Below, in pieces: positions 12,470-18,662 of a stretch of DNA of 18,662 bases. The DNA comes from Actinomycetota bacterium. Its GTDB lineage: Bacteria > Acidobacteriota > Blastocatellia > Chloracidobacteriales > Chloracidobacteriaceae. Location: contig JAAFHI010000008.1 of NCBI GenBank assembly GCA_013298335.1, forward strand, positions 1 to 18,662, written 5' to 3'. The notes beneath the pieces were generated by a model. That model was not told where the DNA came from. It ran no database searches and saw nothing but the letters and a program-made list of their open reading frames with translations. How positions within the stretch are numbered: the stretch's first letter is position 1; every line of letters begins with the position of its first letter. The position numbers were made by a program, and so were the translations under genes.

Positions 12470-13387
12470 TCAGCTATTGACCTTGAAGGCATAGTCCGAG
12501 TTGTAGCACCGGACGTAGAGAAATTTCCCCTTGAGAATGATGTAGGTCGGCCCGCTTTTCACGAATTGCTTCTGGGCAATGTCGCCGGTCGAACGGTCCA
12601 GCACGTAAAGAAAGTCGGGCTCGTTCGTGAATCCGTAGCCGCAGATGATCGCGTCGTCCACGATTTCGAAGGTCGAGGAATTACAGACGAGCGGCGCACT
12701 GCGCCACTTGATCGCGTTCGTCCGGAGGTCGATGGCCGTGATGTAGGCGTTCTGGTTGAGCGACGACTTGGCGTAAGTGTTGTGGGCGTTGGCGACATAA
12801 AGCACGCCGTCCCGCTCGGCGACCCAGTTGATGCGTTGGGTGACCAGCCCCTCGCCATACTGCTTTTCAAACCTGATCGTTTCAGCGTCCTTGCGGGGAG
12901 CGTCGAGGTAGGCCGAAAAGTCGTAGGCATAGGCGAACACCGCGCTTCCGCGCTCGTTCACGTCGCACCGCACCAGCAGGCGACCGTCATTTCCGTCCTT
13001 GCCGTAGATCAGAAAGATGCCGTTGTCGGCCCCGATGGCCTTCACCAGCGACAGCCCCCGGAATGTGCGCGGCACAAACCCCGGCACCGCGCCAAGCGTC
13101 GGAATCGTGGTGTCACCGGGCAGCACGGAATACTGGTTGAGTCGCGTCTGAACCCGCTTGAACCATTCCGCGTCATCGGTAATGGCATTCGGAGCGCCGG
13201 ATGAAGGGTCGAGCCGCACGCGCGTCCGGCCCGGTTTTGCGGAAAGTTTTTTGAATGGCGGCGCGGCCAGCGGGGTGACCGCGACACGCTCGATGTCCAG
13301 CGCGGACGACTGTCCGCGGGTCGGGATTGCAAGAAGCGTCAGCGCGACGGCAATGGCCGTCATTCGAATCATTGGAATTTTTGACAT
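12470..13387 (-). CDS. secreted protein with a PQQ/beta-propeller-like segment, paralogue of 13498-14403
   Basis: The 305-residue product has a signal peptide (hydrophobic TAIAVALTLLAIP, likely cleavage near residue 25). The C-terminal half contains YITAIDLRTNAIKWRSAPL, then IICGYGFT and FLYVLDRSTGDIAQK. This blade-like pattern of a beta strand, a D-x-x-T turn and a Trp recalls PQQ or WD-type propeller repeats, although too few blades are visible for a full propeller. Three cysteines (in LVCNS, IICGYG, VRCYN) are conserved in the neighbouring paralogue. The start at 13387 lacks a clear ribosome-binding site; an ATG five codons later is an alternative. The location is probably periplasmic or outer surface. 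The function is unknown. Confidence 0.75.
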   Translation of the reverse strand: MSKIPMIRMTAIAVALTLLAIPTRGQSSALDIERVAVTPLAAPPFKKLSAKPGRTRVRLDPSSGAPNAITDDAEWFKRVQTRLNQYSVLPGDTTIPTLGAVPGFVPRTFRGLSLVKAIGADNGIFLIYGKDGNDGRLLVRCDVNERGSAVFAYAYDFSAYLDAPRKDAETIRFEKQYGEGLVTQRINWVAERDGVLYVANAHNTYAKSSLNQNAYITAIDLRTNAIKWRSAPLVCNSSTFEIVDDAIICGYGFTNEPDFLYVLDRSTGDIAQKQFVKSGPTYIILKGKFLYVRCYNSDYAFKVNS

Positions 13388-13458
13388 GTGTCGGTACCTG
13401 AAAGTTGAAATGATCTGTATGGTTTTGGAGGATGCATCCCTTTTTCAAGGGAGCGGAT

Positions 13459-13489
13459 GGGAAACCGGTCCGTAGGGGGCCGGTCTCCC
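13459..13489. terminator. hairpin, possible terminator between the two paralogues
   Basis: GGGAAACCGG (13459-13468) pairs with CCGGTCTCCC (13480-13489) with one mismatch, just past the stop at 13498 on the - strand. A smaller CCCTT-AAGGG hairpin lies at 13438-13451. No strong T-tract follows, so termination is only possible. Confidence 0.35.
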
Positions 13490-13497
13490 CGGCGAAG

Positions 13498-14403
13498 TCA
13501 ATTGCCGATCCTGAAGGCGTAGTCGGTGTCGTAGCACCGCACCAGCACCCGATTGTCGGTTTCGGCCACAACGTAACTCGGCGCGGATTTGACCGTCACG
13601 GCCTGCGCGATGCCGCCCGAAAAGGCGTCCAGCACGTAGAGCGTGTCGTCTTCACCGGTGAAGCCATAACCGCATACGACCGAGTCGCCGATGAGTTCGA
13701 AGTTGTTCGAGTTGCAGACAAGCGGCGCGCTCCGCCACCTGATCGCGTTGGTCTTGAGGTCGATGGCCGTGATGTAGGCGTTCATTTCCCCCGAGGCCGA
13801 GGCGTTGGTCCGGTGGAAATGCGAAACGTAGAGTAAATCCCCCCTCATCGCCGCCCACTGAAGACTTTGCAGCACCAGGTCGTCTTTTTCGGTTCCGGGG
13901 GCGTGCATGTAGGCCGAGAAGTCATAGGCGAACTTGAAACTTGGCCCGGTTTTCTCGATGGTCGCGTAGGCGAGCAGCCAGCCTTCGCTGTAGTCGCGAC
14001 CGTAGACGAGCAGGTATCCCGGCGCGGAAGCGATTACCCGAATCAGCCGTAACCCGTTGTATTCACGGGGCAATTCACGCGGCGCGGGGCCGAGTTTCGC
14101 CTCCGCGCCCAGCCCGAACGTGCCTTCGACGGCGAATTCGTCGAGGCGAATCCGGTTGCGCTGGAACCACTTTTCATCGTTGGTGACCTGATTCGGACGC
14201 GCGGTGATTTCGGAAAGCCGGAATCCGGTCTTGCCCGACCGCGCCGGGGCCCGCCTGAACGGCGGCGGTTCGAGTTTGATCGGCTTGACGTCCGGCGCGG
14301 CGGACGGCGGGGAAGCCGCGACCGAGAGAAACAGCAGGCCGGTCACCGCCGCCACGGCAACCGCCCGACGAGCGAACGGCGAAAGCGTTTTCGAAAAATT
14401 CAT
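13498..14403 (-). CDS. secreted protein with a PQQ/beta-propeller-like segment, paralogue of 12470-13387
   Basis: The start at 14403 gives a 301-residue product with an N-terminal export signal (RRAVAVAAVTGLLFLSVAA, cleavage near residue 30). Its ATG overlaps the TGA of the upstream SRPBCC gene as ATGA, so translation is probably coupled. A longer open frame upstream overlaps that gene and was rejected. The segment from YITAIDLKTNAIRWRSAPL through VVCGYGFTGEDDTLYVLD is closely similar to the next gene downstream, including the three cysteines. The N-terminal thirds align less well but share a Pro-rich PPPF/PPFKK phrase and a DEKWF/DAEWF motif. The pair probably arose by tandem duplication. 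The function is unknown; the location is outside the cytoplasm. Confidence 0.8.
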   Translation of the reverse strand: MNFSKTLSPFARRAVAVAAVTGLLFLSVAASPPSAAPDVKPIKLEPPPFRRAPARSGKTGFRLSEITARPNQVTNDEKWFQRNRIRLDEFAVEGTFGLGAEAKLGPAPRELPREYNGLRLIRVIASAPGYLLVYGRDYSEGWLLAYATIEKTGPSFKFAYDFSAYMHAPGTEKDDLVLQSLQWAAMRGDLLYVSHFHRTNASASGEMNAYITAIDLKTNAIRWRSAPLVCNSNNFELIGDSVVCGYGFTGEDDTLYVLDAFSGGIAQAVTVKSAPSYVVAETDNRVLVRCYDTDYAFRIGN

Positions 14404-14855
14404 TTCGCGAGTGATGCTTCGACCGACTGCTTCAGCAACGGCATCTTTTCCCGGACGTCGCGCTCGGCGACGTACCGCCCGACGGCCTTCCAGCCGAGGA
14501 AAGTGACCATGTCGGGCCGGTCGAACTCCATCCGGTTGGTGACTTCGGTCGAACGCCCTTTCGGTGTGAGTGTCCAGATGTCGCGACCCGTCATGCGGCC
14601 CGCAAATGAACACACGAGCCGGGTCTCGGTCTGTTCCACGACTTCATATTCAATCGGGTCGAGACCGTGCTCGATGAATTCCATCCGTAACCGCGTTCCG
14701 ACGCCATGCTTCTTGCGCGTCAGACATTTGACCGTCACTTCCGTCGGCGACCAGAGCGGCAGCAGCTTGGCGTCGATCAGGAAGGGCATGATGTGTTCCG
14801 GAGTGGCCCGGACCGTAATGCGTTCTTCGAAGGCGTCCATCAGGCGCGTTTCCAT
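14400..14855 (-). CDS. SRPBCC-fold (START/polyketide-cyclase-like) protein
   Basis: The 151-residue product reads like a SRPBCC hydrophobic-ligand-binding protein: ERITVRATPEHIMPFLIDAKLLPLWSP at the N-terminus, a central strand series ending in EYEVVEQTETRLVCSFAGRM, then WTLTPKGRSTEVTNRMEF and a C-terminal helix with LKQSVEASLAK. Members bind lipids or polyketides, or act as coenzyme-related chaperones; nothing here identifies a ligand. No signal peptide is visible, so it is cytoplasmic, unlike the exported protein whose start codon overlaps its stop. The start could be 14855 or the ATG at 14840 (MDAFEER); neither has a strong Shine-Dalgarno sequence. Confidence 0.8.
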   Translation of the reverse strand: METRLMDAFEERITVRATPEHIMPFLIDAKLLPLWSPTEVTVKCLTRKKHGVGTRLRMEFIEHGLDPIEYEVVEQTETRLVCSFAGRMTGRDIWTLTPKGRSTEVTNRMEFDRPDMVTFLGWKAVGRYVAERDVREKMPLLKQSVEASLAK

Positions 14856-14904
14856 TTCTCAGAGACGAATCGGGGAGTCCCGACATTCTAGGGCCCGTTT
14901 CCTT

Positions 14905-14987
14905 GAACACAAAGACACAAAGGCACGGAGGCACAAAGATTTTCCGTGAATCGCTCCGTGTCTTTGTGCCTTTGCGTCTTTGTGTTC
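14905..14987. repeat. inverted repeat of ACAAAG-rich type
   Basis: Arms 14905-14926 and 14966-14987 pair at 21 of 22 positions around 39 bases. The arms are built from repeated units such as ACACAAAGACACAAAGGCAC. The + strand copy ends in a T-run (14990-14996). It fills the space between the SRPBCC gene start and the stop of the next - strand gene. Similar purine-rich AACACAAAGACAC repeats are familiar from several bacterial genomes, so this is probably a dispersed element that may also act as a terminator. Confidence 0.7.
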
Positions 14988-14996
14988 CGTTTTTTC

Positions 14997-15884
14997 CTAC
15001 TCCGGGTGCAGGTAAAACAGGCTCAACCGGGGCACGCCGTAGCGCGTCCGGAGTTGCCGCCCGAGGTAGTTTTCGAGCGTCTGCTCGTAAATCGGCTTGT
15101 CCATGCGCTTTTTGTAGGGCTTGAGCGCCGCCGCCGCTTCCTTCGTGAGTTCGGCCAGCGTTTCCGGCGTGGCATCGGCCCGCAGCGTGTCGAAAATCAT
15201 GTCCTCGTAGGTCGTGAGATCGTCCTCGACGCGCTGCATCGACAGCCCGGCTTCGTCCGCGCCGAGCCGGACGACCATGTCGCGCAGCTTTTCGGCGACC
15301 CGCTCAAGAGATTCGCTGTAGCGGATGTGCGGATATTCCTCGCTCGCGAACCGGGGAATGAGCTGCTGCGCCCGTTCGAGATCGCGGGCCGCGAGTTCGA
15401 GGAAGTTGGCGACGAGCGACGACGGAAACGGGTCGCGGTCGTCCGCCGGCTTTTCCGTATGTGCTTCCGAATCAGTGTCATCCGTCTCCGAAACGCTCGA
15501 CGCGCCGACCTGCGACTGCCGCCACTCGACAAACGCCGTCATCACCGCCTGCTGGCAGTAGGCGATGGAATTCACCTTCCGGACGCGCAGCAGCGGATTT
15601 TCGGGCTCCTTTTCGGACCGTCGGTCGAACGCCCGCGCAATCCCGCGCAAAACGATGTGGAGCGGAATGCCCTCGCGCTGCCAGCCTTCCATCAGCGCCC
15701 AGTCGAGCGGCGACACGAGCATGGCCGCGCCGCGCCGTCCGACGAAGGCTTCCTCGATTTCCGTGAAGTAGTTGAAATAGTTGAAATGCTTTTCCGGCGG
15801 CGCGTCGGGGTTGACCGTCACCGCCTCGGGTTCAGGCAGTTCCGCGACTTCATCCGGCTCTGGAAAGGGCAGTTCAATCGGCAT
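14997..15884 (-). CDS. conserved helical protein of unknown function, downstream of the macrodomain gene
   Basis: The start at 15884 gives a 295-residue product. The frame is open far upstream, but that part lies inside the macrodomain gene in another frame and is Arg-rich, non-coding sequence. The N-terminus is acidic and Pro-rich (PFPEPDEVAELPEPEAV). The conserved-looking block FNYFNYFTEIEEAFVGRRGAA is followed by VSPLDWALMEGWQREGIPLH and VLRGIARAF, then an acidic low-complexity stretch (VSETDDTDSEAHTEKPADD) and a long helical C-terminal half. No enzyme motif, membrane helix or signal peptide is seen. The front block recalls hypothetical proteins in Acidobacteriota-like genomes, from memory only. 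Only 5 bases separate it from the macrodomain stop, so the two are co-transcribed. Confidence 0.75.
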   Translation of the reverse strand: MPIELPFPEPDEVAELPEPEAVTVNPDAPPEKHFNYFNYFTEIEEAFVGRRGAAMLVSPLDWALMEGWQREGIPLHIVLRGIARAFDRRSEKEPENPLLRVRKVNSIAYCQQAVMTAFVEWRQSQVGASSVSETDDTDSEAHTEKPADDRDPFPSSLVANFLELAARDLERAQQLIPRFASEEYPHIRYSESLERVAEKLRDMVVRLGADEAGLSMQRVEDDLTTYEDMIFDTLRADATPETLAELTKEAAAALKPYKKRMDKPIYEQTLENYLGRQLRTRYGVPRLSLFYLHPE

Positions 15885-15889
15885 GACGG

Positions 15890-16414
15890 TTACCGGCTCT
15901 CGACGAGCGCGGAAAAAGCCTTGCGGTACGCCGCGAGGTCGGCTCGGGTGTAGCACACGAACGTCACCCGCTCGACCGATGAACCGGCGGCGAGGACATC
16001 GCGCACCGTCGTGAGCGCAATTTTGGCGGCGCGATCCACCGGAAAGGCATAGGCCCCGGTGCTGATGCTCGGAAAGGCGATGGTTTTGATGCCGTGTTCG
16101 GCGGCCAGCGCGAGGCAGTTCCGGTAGCTGGCGGCGAGCAGTGCGTCTTCGTTGCGGTCGCCGCCCTTCCAGATCGGGCCGGGCGTGTGAATGACGTATT
16201 TCGCGGGAAGATTGTAACCGCCCGTGATTTTCGCCTCGCCGGTCTCGCAGCCGCCGAGCGTCCGGCATTCTTCGAGCAGTTCGGGACCGGCGGCGTAATG
16301 AATCGCGCCGTCCACCCCGCCGCCACCGAGCAGCGATTTATTGGCGGCGTTCAACACCGCATCGGCTTCGAACGCGGCGATATTCCCCTGAATGATGTCA
16401 ATTCGGTCAAGCAT
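15890..16414 (-). CDS. macrodomain protein, O-acetyl-ADP-ribose deacetylase type
   Basis: The start at 16414 ([12 protein letters not shown]) gives the canonical macrodomain length of 174 residues. Family motifs appear in order: [53 protein letters not shown] and [13 protein letters not shown]. These correspond to the ADP-ribose-binding loops of YmdB-type enzymes, which hydrolyse O-acetyl-ADP-ribose or remove ADP-ribose from acidic residues in the cytoplasm; the catalytic Asn-Ala-Asn and Gly-Asp-type loop region are present. An open upstream extension was rejected because it has no family support. It is followed after 5 bases by the helical unknown. No ADP-ribosyltransferase gene is visible nearby. 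Confidence 0.92.
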   Translation of the reverse strand: MLDRIDIIQGNIAAFEADAVLNAANKSLLGGGGVDGAIHYAAGPELLEECRTLGGCETGEAKITGGYNLPAKYVIHTPGPIWKGGDRNEDALLAASYRNCLALAAEHGIKTIAFPSISTGAYAFPVDRAAKIALTTVRDVLAAGSSVERVTFVCYTRADLAAYRKAFSALVESR

Positions 16415-16436
16415 AAACGTTCCGATTTTGAAAATT

Positions 16437-16507
16437 GCGCGGCCACAACCGAAACGGCAGCCTGACCGTAAGGGAGGGCTGTCCCTGCCGCGCTCCCAAG
16501 CATAGGG
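16437..16507. repeat. GC-rich palindromic element, relative of 791-850
   Basis: Nested complementary arms are visible: GCGCGGC/GCCGCGC (16437-16443 and 16497-16503), CGGCAG/CTGCCG (16455-16460 and 16495-16500) and AGGGA/TCCCT inside. Read on the - strand it begins GGGAGCGCGG, the same ten bases that open the element at 791-850. It lies in the 185-base gap between nuoE and the macrodomain gene, which also holds a small 6-bp hairpin at 16543-16561 and nothing else I recognise. Confidence 0.5.
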
Positions 16508-16599
16508 GAGCCGGGTCATAAAGTCGGAGCCTTTGTGTTGGTGGGCAGGCGGTATCTGCCCGGCCCTCAGGACGGGGAGAGAATGATGCCGATTCGCGA

Positions 16600-17064
16600 C
16601 TACGGCAGGGCGTCGAGAATCGCGTCGATCTTTTCGGGCGTGAGATTTTCGTGGAAGTCGAAGTTGATCTGCATCGCGGGCGCGGTCGAGCACGAGCCGA
16701 TGCACTCGACTTCGCTCAGGCGGAAGCGTCCGTCGGGCGTTTTCTGGCCCGGCTTGATGCCGAGTTTCTTTTCGAGGTGCTCGCGCAACTGGCCCGCGCC
16801 GCAGAGGAAGCAACTGATCGTCCGGCAAAGCTGGATGTGGTACTTCCCGATGTCGTCCGTGAAGAACATCGAATAGAACGTCAGTACTTCGTAGACGTCG
16901 TTCATGTTCAACCCGAGCTTTTTCGCCACAAAGCGCATGCCGTCTTCGGAAATGCGGCGTTCCTCGTTCTGGACGAGATGGAGCAGCGGCAGGATGGCCG
17001 ACCGCTTCTGCGGATAACGGGCGACGATTTCGTCGGCTTTCTGGTGGATGGCGTCGGAAAACAT
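16600..17064 (-). CDS. nuoE: NADH-quinone oxidoreductase subunit E (24 kDa, [2Fe-2S])
   Basis: NuoE belongs to the peripheral NADH-oxidising arm of complex I and carries the N1a [2Fe-2S] cluster. The 154-residue product has the helical N-terminus ([19 protein letters not shown]), the [12 protein letters not shown] motif and the thioredoxin-like ferredoxin core. Cluster ligands are Cys80 and Cys85 (CRTISC) with Cys121 and Cys125 (CIGSC), the standard C-x4-C and C-x3-C spacing. The length is normal. It follows nuoD by about 120 bases in the same direction, but an inverted repeat lies between. No nuoF follows within 500 bases: the next gene is an unrelated macrodomain, so the usual nuoEF order is broken here. 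Confidence 0.95.
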   Translation of the reverse strand: MFSDAIHQKADEIVARYPQKRSAILPLLHLVQNEERRISEDGMRFVAKKLGLNMNDVYEVLTFYSMFFTDDIGKYHIQLCRTISCFLCGAGQLREHLEKKLGIKPGQKTPDGRFRLSEVECIGSCSTAPAMQINFDFHENLTPEKIDAILDALP

Positions 17065-17071
17065 AGGGGAA

Positions 17072-17178
17072 AAGGGATCAGGGGTCAGGAATCAGGGATC
17101 AGTGAGAAGCGGCGAAGGAATCGGGCCTGAGAAACGGGAATGAAAACCTGTTCCCTGATTCCTGACCCCTGATCCCTT
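17072..17178. repeat. 27-bp perfect inverted repeat between nuoD and nuoE
   Basis: Arms 17072-17098 and 17152-17178 are exact reverse complements over 27 bases and extend to 31 with one mismatch (17072-17102, 17148-17178). The sequence is made of variants of GGGATCAGG and GGTCAGGAATCAGG. The intervening 45 bases have no gene. It fills almost all of the nuoD-nuoE gap and could form a very stable RNA hairpin in a shared transcript. Confidence 0.85.
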
Positions 17179-17189
17179 CCCGCTAACGG

Positions 17190-17443
17190 TCGATTTCACC
17201 AAGCACGATGTCGAGGCTGCCGATGATGGCGACCACGTCGGCGATCAGCGCGCCTTCGCACATCTTCGGAATTGCCTGCAAATTCACGAACGACGGCCCG
17301 CGGACATGACAGCGGATCGATTTCACCAAGCACGATGTCGAGGCTGCCGATGATGGCGACCACGTCGGCGATCAGCGCGCCTTCGCACATCTTCGGAATT
17401 GCCTGCAAATTCACGAACGACGGCCCGCGGACATGACAGCGGA
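17190..17443. repeat. exact 127-bp tandem duplication in the 3' end of nuoD
   Basis: Bases 17190-17316 and 17317-17443 are identical at all 127 positions. The flanking bases on either side differ. 127 is not a multiple of three, so the second copy shifts the nuoD frame. 127 is also the largest odd k-mer used by common short-read assemblers, which suggests two contigs joined without removing their overlap. Confidence 0.97.
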
Positions 17444-18554
17444 ATGGCCGTTCGGTGCCGTCGGCGATGATGTAGAAGCCGAGTTCGCCCTTCGATCCCT
17501 CGATGGCGTGGTAGACCTCGCCTTTCGGGACGGCGAAACCGTAGGCCGCGAGCAGAAAATGGTGGATGAGCGCGTCCATCTGGTGCTTCATCTCGTCGCG
17601 CTCGGGCAGCACGATCTTGGGCGAGTTGGCTTTAATCGGGCCGGGCTTGAGGCGGTCGAGCGCCTGGCGGCAGATTTTCAGGCTCTCTTCGAGTTCGCGC
17701 ATGCGGCACATGTAGCGGGCGAACACGTCGCCGTCCTGCTCGACCGGCACTTCGAAATCGTAGGTTTCATAGCCGCAGTAGGGCGTCGCCCGGCGGACGT
17801 CGTAATTCACGCCGGAACCGCGCAGGCTCGGCCCGGTCAGCCCATAGGCGACCGCGTCTTCGCCGGAAATCACCCCGACGCCGCGCGTCCGCCGCTGGAA
17901 GATTTTATTGCCGGTGATGAGCGTGTGGTATTCCTTGTAGGCCGCCGGAAGCGCGTCGAGAATGTCCTTGACCATCCGATTGAACCCGGACGGCACGTCG
18001 TAGGGCAGCCCGCCGACGCGGAAATAGCTCACCGTCATCCGCCCGCCGCAGACCGCTTCATAGAGGTTGAGAATCTTTTCCCGTTCGCGGAAACAATAGA
18101 AAAACAAGGACATGGCACCGAGGTCAAGCGCGTGCGTGCCGAGCCAGACGAGGTGCGACGCGATGCGCTGGAGTTCCGTCAGCAGGACCCGCAGCGTCAG
18201 CGCGCGCGCCGGGATGTCGTCGGTGATGCCGAGCAGCTTTTCGACCGCCATCACGTACCCGAGGTTGTTGCCCATCGGGTTGAGGTAGTCCATCCGGTCG
18301 GTGATGACGATGTTCTGCTGGTACTTCTTGGTTTCCATCTGCTTCTCCATGCCGGTGTGGAGATAGCCGATGTCGGGTTTGACGTTCATCACCGTCTCGC
18401 CGTCGAGAATCAGTTCGAGCCGGAGTACGCCGTGCGTCGACGGGTGCTGCGGCCCCATGCTGATCGTGATGGCGTTGTCGAGCGCCGACTGCTCGCGCAG
18501 CACCTCGGCGATCTTGTTCTGTGGGGCGTAATCAAGTTCGATGACGTTCGGCAT
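17196..18554 (-). CDS. nuoD: NADH-quinone oxidoreductase subunit D (49 kDa), C-terminus altered by a duplication
   Basis: NuoD is the quinone-site subunit of complex I, related to the large subunit of [NiFe] hydrogenases. The family motifs are all present: [20 protein letters not shown] at residues 34-53, [60 protein letters not shown], and the C-terminal [20 protein letters not shown] with [13 protein letters not shown]. After Asp413 the frame shifts because of the tandem 127-bp repeat and runs into 39 unrelated Arg-rich residues, ending at 17196. Removing one repeat copy restores ...GEIDR and a TAG stop at 17183-17185, a normal 414-residue protein. The first 413 residues are intact even as written. 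The start at 18554 agrees with family length; the ribosome-binding site is weak. nuoE lies downstream. Confidence 0.93.
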   Translation of the reverse strand: MPNVIELDYAPQNKIAEVLREQSALDNAITISMGPQHPSTHGVLRLELILDGETVMNVKPDIGYLHTGMEKQMETKKYQQNIVITDRMDYLNPMGNNLGYVMAVEKLLGITDDIPARALTLRVLLTELQRIASHLVWLGTHALDLGAMSLFFYCFREREKILNLYEAVCGGRMTVSYFRVGGLPYDVPSGFNRMVKDILDALPAAYKEYHTLITGNKIFQRRTRGVGVISGEDAVAYGLTGPSLRGSGVNYDVRRATPYCGYETYDFEVPVEQDGDVFARYMCRMRELEESLKICRQALDRLKPGPIKANSPKIVLPERDEMKHQMDALIHHFLLAAYGFAVPKGEVYHAIEGSKGELGFYIIADGTERPFRCHVRGPSFVNLQAIPKMCEGALIADVVAIIGSLDIVLGEIDPLSCPRAVVREFAGNSEDVRRRADRRRGRHHRQPRHRAW

Positions 18555-18581
18555 GGTATTCAGTCGCTCGGTCCGAGTGAT

Positions 18582-18662
18582 TCAGGCCGCCTCGGATGCA
18601 GGTTGAGTCGAGTGGCGAGTCAGGTAATCCAGAATTTCATGTTCCATTCGCAGAATTTCTTC
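18582..18662 (-). CDS. 3' end of an upstream gene, not identified
   Basis: On the - strand the frame is open from the window edge for 26 codons and ends with TGA at 18582-18584, 27 bases before the nuoD start. The residues (EEILRMEHEILDYL followed by TRHSTQPASEAA) look like a helical, Ser/Ala-rich protein tail. In many genomes nuoC or nuoB precedes nuoD, so a complex I subunit is plausible, but this tail has no recognisable motif and a chance open frame is not excluded. Confidence 0.4.
   Translation of the reverse strand, partial: EEILRMEHEILDYLTRHSTQPASEAA

Noticed and set aside
16415..16828. Upstream extension of the macrodomain protein by about 138 residues
   Set aside because: The extension is out-of-frame sequence of nuoE plus repeat DNA; the macrodomain is complete from 16414.

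Overview
The window is GC-rich, gene-dense bacterial chromosome with no sign of phage, plasmid or transposase genes. Signal peptides, a probable lipoprotein, an LPLAT-type acyltransferase, periplasmic multiheme cytochrome domains and complex I genes point to a Gram-negative, respiring bacterium. Protein style and abundant small palindromic repeats would fit Acidobacteriota or a PVC-type lineage, but the sequence alone does not settle the phylum. An exact 127-bp tandem duplication inside nuoD suggests a short-read, possibly metagenomic, assembly.

Layout. Positions 1-2420 (+): the 3' part of a CurA/prostaglandin-reductase-like oxidoreductase, ribF (FAD synthesis), and a small secreted protein; two palindromic elements sit between them. 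Positions 2456-4732 (-): three related secreted proteins, in which a two-domain gene (2511-3452) looks like a fusion of paralogues of its two upstream neighbours (3580-4230 and 4307-4732). Positions 4955-5413 (+): a DinB/DUF1569-like protein. Positions 5470-11383 (-): two very large redox genes, the centre of interest. Positions 11655-12389 (+): a DUF374-type acyltransferase. Positions 12470-14855 (-): two paralogous secreted proteins and an SRPBCC protein. Positions 14997-16414 (-): a helical unknown and a macrodomain hydrolase. Positions 16600-18554 (-): nuoE and nuoD, followed by the 3' tail of an unidentified upstream gene at the window edge.

The redox pair. The upstream gene (8789-11383) encodes two cyclic-nucleotide-binding-type domains, sixteen cysteines suited to four [4Fe-4S] clusters, and five membrane helices carrying four histidines placed like a two-heme cytochrome b. 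The downstream gene (5470-8703) encodes an FHA domain, a membrane helix, seven CxxCH heme sites, a second membrane helix, a ferredoxin domain and an NAD(P)H/FAD domain. Predicted topology puts the flavin and Fe-S parts in the cytoplasm and the c-hemes outside. Together they could form a complete wire across the membrane between NAD(P)(H) and periplasmic carriers, with second-messenger and phosphopeptide inputs built in. The architecture is read from sequence; direction of electron flow, partners and regulation are inference.

Other points: the 127-bp duplication frameshifts the last codon of nuoD and is probably an assembly join; five different inverted-repeat elements occupy intergenic spaces; two good sigma70-like promoters (TTGGCA-17-TATAGT and TTGAAC-18-TATAGT) precede the redox operon and the secreted-protein cluster. 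No gene-free stretch exceeds 300 bases; the longest, 11384-11654, holds the redox operon promoter and nothing else recognised.
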